Shown here: positions 60,816 through 64,000 of the stretch, piece after piece
Layout: each line of letters starts with the position of its first letter
Position numbering within the stretch: the stretch's first letter is position 1
Source: Achromobacter veterisilvae
GTDB lineage: Bacteria; Pseudomonadota; Gammaproteobacteria; Burkholderiales; Burkholderiaceae_B
Assembly (NCBI RefSeq): GCF_900496975.1
Contig: NZ_UFQC01000017.1
Coordinates: 1-64,000 of the forward strand
Reading direction: 5' to 3'
DNA: 64,000 nt
The notes under the pieces: model-generated
What the model saw: the letters and a program-made list of their open reading frames with translations, nothing else
Told to the model about the DNA's origin: nothing
Database searches by the model: none
Position numbers and translations under genes: made by a program

Positions 60816-61511
60816 TCAGTGCACGGCAAGATATTGCTCAAGGCGGCCGGGGTTCGATCGGCCCTCCTCGCTGGTAAAGGTGTCGGCCACGCAGCCGTTT
60901 TCCAACACGACGACGCGGTCGGCGATCTCGAGCGCCATGTTCAGGTTCTGTTCGACCAGCAACAGGGTCAAGTCTTCGCCCTTCAGTTGCTTCAACACGT
61001 TGGCTACGGCTTTCACCATGATGGGCGCCAGGCCCTGCGAGGGTTCGTCCAGCAACAGCACGCGCGGCCCCATGGCCAGGCCGCGCGCCATTACCATCAT
61101 CTGCTGCTGCCCGCCGGACAGCTCGCCGCCTTTCTTCTTGAGCAGCTCTTCCAACAACGGAAACAGATCCATCAGCCGGTCCAGTGTGTAGGGAGACCCT
61201 GGGCGATACCCCAGCATGATGTTCTCTTTTACCGTCAGCAAAACGAAGGGATCCCGGGTTTCCGGAACCAAAGTGATCCCCAGCCTGGATATGGCCTGCG
61301 GCGAATGGCGCGAGATATCCTTGCCGTCGAAGGCGACCGTGCCGCTCGCGACCGGGTTCAGGCCCATGATGGACCGCAGCGTCGTGGACTTGCCCGCGCC
61401 ATTGCGGCCCAGCAAGGCCACCACCTCGCGATTGCCTATGTCGAAGGACACGCCGTGAATGGCCTGGCTGGGACCATAGAACGTATTGATCGAGTCGATC
61501 CTTAGCAGCAT
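60816..61511 (-). CDS. livF: Branched-chain amino acid/amide ABC transporter ATP-binding protein LivF
   Basis: 231 residues from ATG 61511. Walker A GRNGAGKST, Q-loop in ITLVPETRDPF, signature LSGGQQQMMVMARGLAM, Walker B LLLDEPSQGLAP, switch His replaced by VEQN as is normal for LivF. Start two bases after the livG stop. Members serve branched-chain amino acids, urea (Urt) or short amides (Fmd); the DMFase-like partner favours an amide. Confidence 0.93.
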   Translation of the reverse strand: MLLRIDSINTFYGPSQAIHGVSFDIGNREVVALLGRNGAGKSTTLRSIMGLNPVASGTVAFDGKDISRHSPQAISRLGITLVPETRDPFVLLTVKENIMLGYRPGSPYTLDRLMDLFPLLEELLKKKGGELSGGQQQMMVMARGLAMGPRVLLLDEPSQGLAPIMVKAVANVLKQLKGEDLTLLLVEQNLNMALEIADRVVVLENGCVADTFTSEEGRSNPGRLEQYLAVH

Positions 61512-61513
61512 TT

Positions 61514-62278
61514 TTAAAGTCCAAAATAGGCGGCGTGTACGGCCTGGTTCTTTGAAATTTCCTCCGCCGTCCCGGCGGCGATCAGCGCTCCGCGGCTCAT
61601 GACGTGAATGCGATCGGAAATTTCCATCACCACGTTCATTTTGTGTTCGATCATCACGATGGTGTAGTCGGATTTGATCGATGCAATGAACGTCTTTACC
61701 CGTTCGGTTTCGCGCTGCGACAGGCCGGCCGTGGGCTCGTCCAGTAGCAGTATCTCGGGCCGCGTGGCGAGCGTCACGGCGATTTCCAGCAGGCGTTGGT
61801 CGCCGTAGGACACCGACTTCGCCAAGGTGTTTTCGTATTGATCCAGACCCAGCGTTTGCAGCAGCTCGCTGGCCTGAACGCGCAGGGTGTCGTAGCTGCG
61901 CACATTGCGCCACCACCCGGTGCGCCCCTTATGCGCGGCACGATACGCGGCCAGCCATACGTTTTCCAGAAAGGTCAGGTCCAGGTACACGCTGGAAATC
62001 TGGTACGAACGCCCTACCCCGCGCCGCGCGATCTGATGGGGTTTCAGATTGGTGACGGATGCGCCCCTGAGCAGGATTTCGCCACTGGTGACCGGCAGGT
62101 CGCGGGTCAGCAAGTTGAACAACGTGGTTTTGCCGGCGCCGTTGGGGCCCAGGATGCTGTGCAGCATGCCGGGCTCGAAACCGATGGACAGGTCTTCGAT
62201 GACCACGTTGGCGCCGAATTTCTTGGTGACGTGGCGGGCCTCGAAGGCGTAGGTCGAGGTGCTGATCGCTGCGCTCAT
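61514..62278 (-). CDS. livG: Branched-chain amino acid/amide ABC transporter ATP-binding protein LivG
   Basis: 254 residues from ATG 62278, which overlaps the livM stop. Walker A GPNGAGKTTLFN, Q-loop region GVGRSYQISSVYLDLTFLEN, signature-like VSYGDQRLLEIAVTLA, Walker B LLLDEPTAGLSQ, switch His in IEHKMNVVMEISDRI. The atypical signature with YGDQ instead of GGxQ is common in LivG. Confidence 0.93.
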   Translation of the reverse strand: MSAAISTSTYAFEARHVTKKFGANVVIEDLSIGFEPGMLHSILGPNGAGKTTLFNLLTRDLPVTSGEILLRGASVTNLKPHQIARRGVGRSYQISSVYLDLTFLENVWLAAYRAAHKGRTGWWRNVRSYDTLRVQASELLQTLGLDQYENTLAKSVSYGDQRLLEIAVTLATRPEILLLDEPTAGLSQRETERVKTFIASIKSDYTIVMIEHKMNVVMEISDRIHVMSRGALIAAGTAEEISKNQAVHAAYFGL

Positions 62279-63246
62279 GACACGCTCCTTTGTTGTGTCC
62301 GGGAGCCGAACAAGCGGCGCACGCGATCGAACAGCTCGATGGCGCCGCCCTTCAGGAACAGCACCACCAGAATGATGAAGACGCCGAACAGCAGCGGCCA
62401 GCGCGCCCATATGACGCTGAAGAATCCCTGCAGCCAGATGAAAATCGCCGCGCCGATCACCGGACCGAAGATCGACGACATGCCGCCGATGATCACCATG
62501 AATACCGCCGTGCCGGAGTTGGTCCACGCGATCGCATCGATAGGCATGATCCGATACAGCATCGCGAACAACGCGCCGGCCACGCCCGACGTCGCCCCCG
62601 CGATCACGAATGCCAGCAACTGGGCCCGGTAGACGGAAAACCCCAGCGATGCGGTGCGGCGGGCATTCTGCCTGGCGGCATTCAACACCAGCCCGAGCGG
62701 ACTGTTTATCAGTTGATACAAGCCCGCGAATACGACAACGAACACCACCGCGGCCAGGATATAGAAATTCACGTGGTTGGAAATATCGATCGTCCCGATG
62801 CCGGGAATGGAGATGTCCGGCCTGCGTATTCCCCCCAGGCCGTCTTCGCCGCCAGTCACGCTGTGCCAACTGTATGCCAGGTAATAGATCATCTGGTTGA
62901 AGGCGAACGTCAGCATCATGAAATAGATGCCCGTTCGCTTGGCGCTCATCATCCCGACCGCCAGGGCAACCAGCGCGCTGCCCAGCGCCGCCAGCACCAG
63001 GCCCGCGATGAGCGGAAGTTCCGTGTTGATGTACACGTACCCCGCCACATAGCCGCCCACGCCGAAAAACGCGGCCTGGCCAAAGGAATAAAGCCCGGCC
63101 ACGCTGATCAGCAGATAGGTAGCCAGGGCGAAGATACCGAAGATCATGATCTCGGTGGCGATATTGATCGGCATGCAGAGCGGCGCCGCGATGGCCACGG
63201 CGACGGCGATGGCCGACATCAGATGGGTAGAAGGCGTACGTTGCAT
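62275..63246 (-). CDS. livM: Branched-chain amino acid/amide ABC transporter permease LivM
   Basis: 323 residues from ATG 63246, which overlaps the livH stop. About eight to nine transmembrane helices; family segments AGLYSFGQAAFFGVGGYVAG, GIYFMMLTFAFNQMIYYLAY, TGGEDGLGGIRRP, and NAARQNARRTASLGFSVYRA. The TGG(E/A)DG loop is typical of LivM. Part of the inner-membrane pore. Confidence 0.93.
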   Translation of the reverse strand: MQRTPSTHLMSAIAVAVAIAAPLCMPINIATEIMIFGIFALATYLLISVAGLYSFGQAAFFGVGGYVAGYVYINTELPLIAGLVLAALGSALVALAVGMMSAKRTGIYFMMLTFAFNQMIYYLAYSWHSVTGGEDGLGGIRRPDISIPGIGTIDISNHVNFYILAAVVFVVVFAGLYQLINSPLGLVLNAARQNARRTASLGFSVYRAQLLAFVIAGATSGVAGALFAMLYRIMPIDAIAWTNSGTAVFMVIIGGMSSIFGPVIGAAIFIWLQGFFSVIWARWPLLFGVFIILVVLFLKGGAIELFDRVRRLFGSRTQQRSVS

Positions 63247-64000
63247 CAGCGTTCCCCGAACAGTCCCTGGGGACGGATCATCAATGTGGCAACCATGGCC
63301 ACGTAGATCAGCACCGTGCTGGCCGACGGCACAAAGACGGACGACACGCTCTGGATGATGCCGACCAGAATCCCGGCCGCCAGCGCGCCATACAACGACC
63401 CGAGGCCGCCGATCACCAGCACCACGAAAGCGATCGACAGCATGTCCGCCCCCATGGTTGCGTTCGCGCCCAGCAGCGGCAGCACCAGGCCGCCCGACAG
63501 GCCGGCCAGGCCCGAGCCCAGCGCAAACCCGGCGGTCACCAGTCTGGATACGTCTATGCCCAGGCACTGCGCCATTTCGCGTTTGTCGATACCGGCCCGT
63601 ATCTGCGATCCCAGGCGGGTGCGTTCGATCAGCAGCCAGACCACGGCGATCGTCAGTGCGGCCATGGCGCCGTTGAAAACCAGGTACTTGGGAAGCCAGG
63701 TGAATCCCAGGTCGAAAGCGCCCTGCAGCGCTTCCGGCGGTTGGACGCTCAGCCCTACCGTGCCCCAAATAATGATGATCAACTGTTCCAGGACCAGGGC
63801 CGTGCCGAACAGAAACAGCAACTGATACAGATAAGGGCCGCTCATCAAGCGGGCCACGCCCAGCTTTTCGACGATGATGCCGACCGCCGCGGGCCCCACG
63901 AACGCGACCAGCAGCGCCAGCCCGAACGGCATCCCGACCTGCATGGCGGCGAAACAAACATAGGCGCCCAGTGCGTAGAAGGCACCATGCGCGAAGTTGG
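63246..64000 (-). CDS. livH: Branched-chain amino acid/amide ABC transporter permease LivH, N-terminus missing
   Basis: The frame is open to the end of the window. The visible ~251 residues begin with NFAHGAFYALGAYV, the conserved LivH segment that normally follows ~30 residues, so little is missing. Further family features are GVARLMSGPYLYQLLFLFGT and KREMAQCLGIDVSRLVTAGF, ending in MVATLMIRPQGLFGER. The periplasmic binding protein of this transporter should lie just beyond the window. Confidence 0.92.
   Translation of the reverse strand, partial: NFAHGAFYALGAYVCFAAMQVGMPFGLALLVAFVGPAAVGIIVEKLGVARLMSGPYLYQLLFLFGTALVLEQLIIIIWGTVGLSVQPPEALQGAFDLGFTWLPKYLVFNGAMAALTIAVVWLLIERTRLGSQIRAGIDKREMAQCLGIDVSRLVTAGFALGSGLAGLSGGLVLPLLGANATMGADMLSIAFVVLVIGGLGSLYGALAAGILVGIIQSVSSVFVPSASTVLIYVAMVATLMIRPQGLFGER

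Overview
The window is a contiguous, very GC-rich, gene-dense piece of bacterial chromosome. Several features point to a betaproteobacterium of the order Burkholderiales, most likely Alcaligenaceae (Achromobacter/Bordetella type). There are three tripartite-tricarboxylate (Bug/TctC-type) binding proteins next to CoA-transferases and amidases, a two-domain glutamine-dependent NadE beside glnB, and an abundance of LysR regulators. This placement is inferred from gene content and protein style, not from a database search.

Layout. 1-8156: part of a type II secretion locus, with gspK(partial)-L-M-N on the plus strand converging on gspD-gspE on the minus strand, and gspF alone beyond gspD; gspC is not in view. 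8162-8328: a cluster of short perfect palindromes. 8349-13817: housekeeping genes glnB, nadE, a YbdG-like MscS channel and argH. 13900-20979: an accessory catabolic block with a MaoC hydratase, two Bug binding proteins, a CaiB/BaiF CoA-transferase, an amidase and two LysR regulators. 21059-26075: the branched-chain 2-oxoacid dehydrogenase operon bkdA1-bkdA2-bkdB-lpd.

26291-32755: an acyl-CoA dehydrogenase divergent from an unusual gene that joins a degenerate acyl-CoA dehydrogenase domain to a TetR repressor, followed by an unrecognised protein, a second CoA-transferase and a third Bug protein. 32765-40321: one long minus-strand operon (PotABCD-like ABC importer, NodB-type deacetylase/imide-hydrolase-like protein, two SDRs, amidase), divergent from a MarR regulator that has an 18-bp perfect palindrome over its putative promoter. 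41121-41486: a 177-bp tandem duplication built from the same palindromes as at 8.2 kb. 41487-50369: nitroreductase, cadR/cadA metal resistance, speG, a chemoreceptor, an M81 peptidase and riboflavin synthase. 50472-53751: aldehyde dehydrogenase divergent from a GntR/FCD regulator plus SDR, with two palindromic candidate operators between them. 53761-57281: two small proteins, exonuclease III, tRNA-Ala(CGC), a PrpA-like phosphatase and serB. 57285-64000: an M20 peptidase remnant, a LacI regulator, a dimethylformamidase-large-subunit-like enzyme and a Liv-type ABC transporter that runs off the end.

The accessory half reads as a set of substrate-capture and amide/acyl-CoA degradation modules: binding protein or ABC importer, then amidase or hydrolase, then CoA-transferase, hydratase and acyl-CoA dehydrogenase, each with its own regulator. 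The most unusual items are the acyl-CoA dehydrogenase/TetR fusion whose expected catalytic Glu position is Ala, the SPOR-like C-terminus on GspD, and the GGTGTC-N-GACACC palindrome family. That family also appears inside the coding sequence for the bkdB linker and forms a 145-bp element with terminal inverted repeats.
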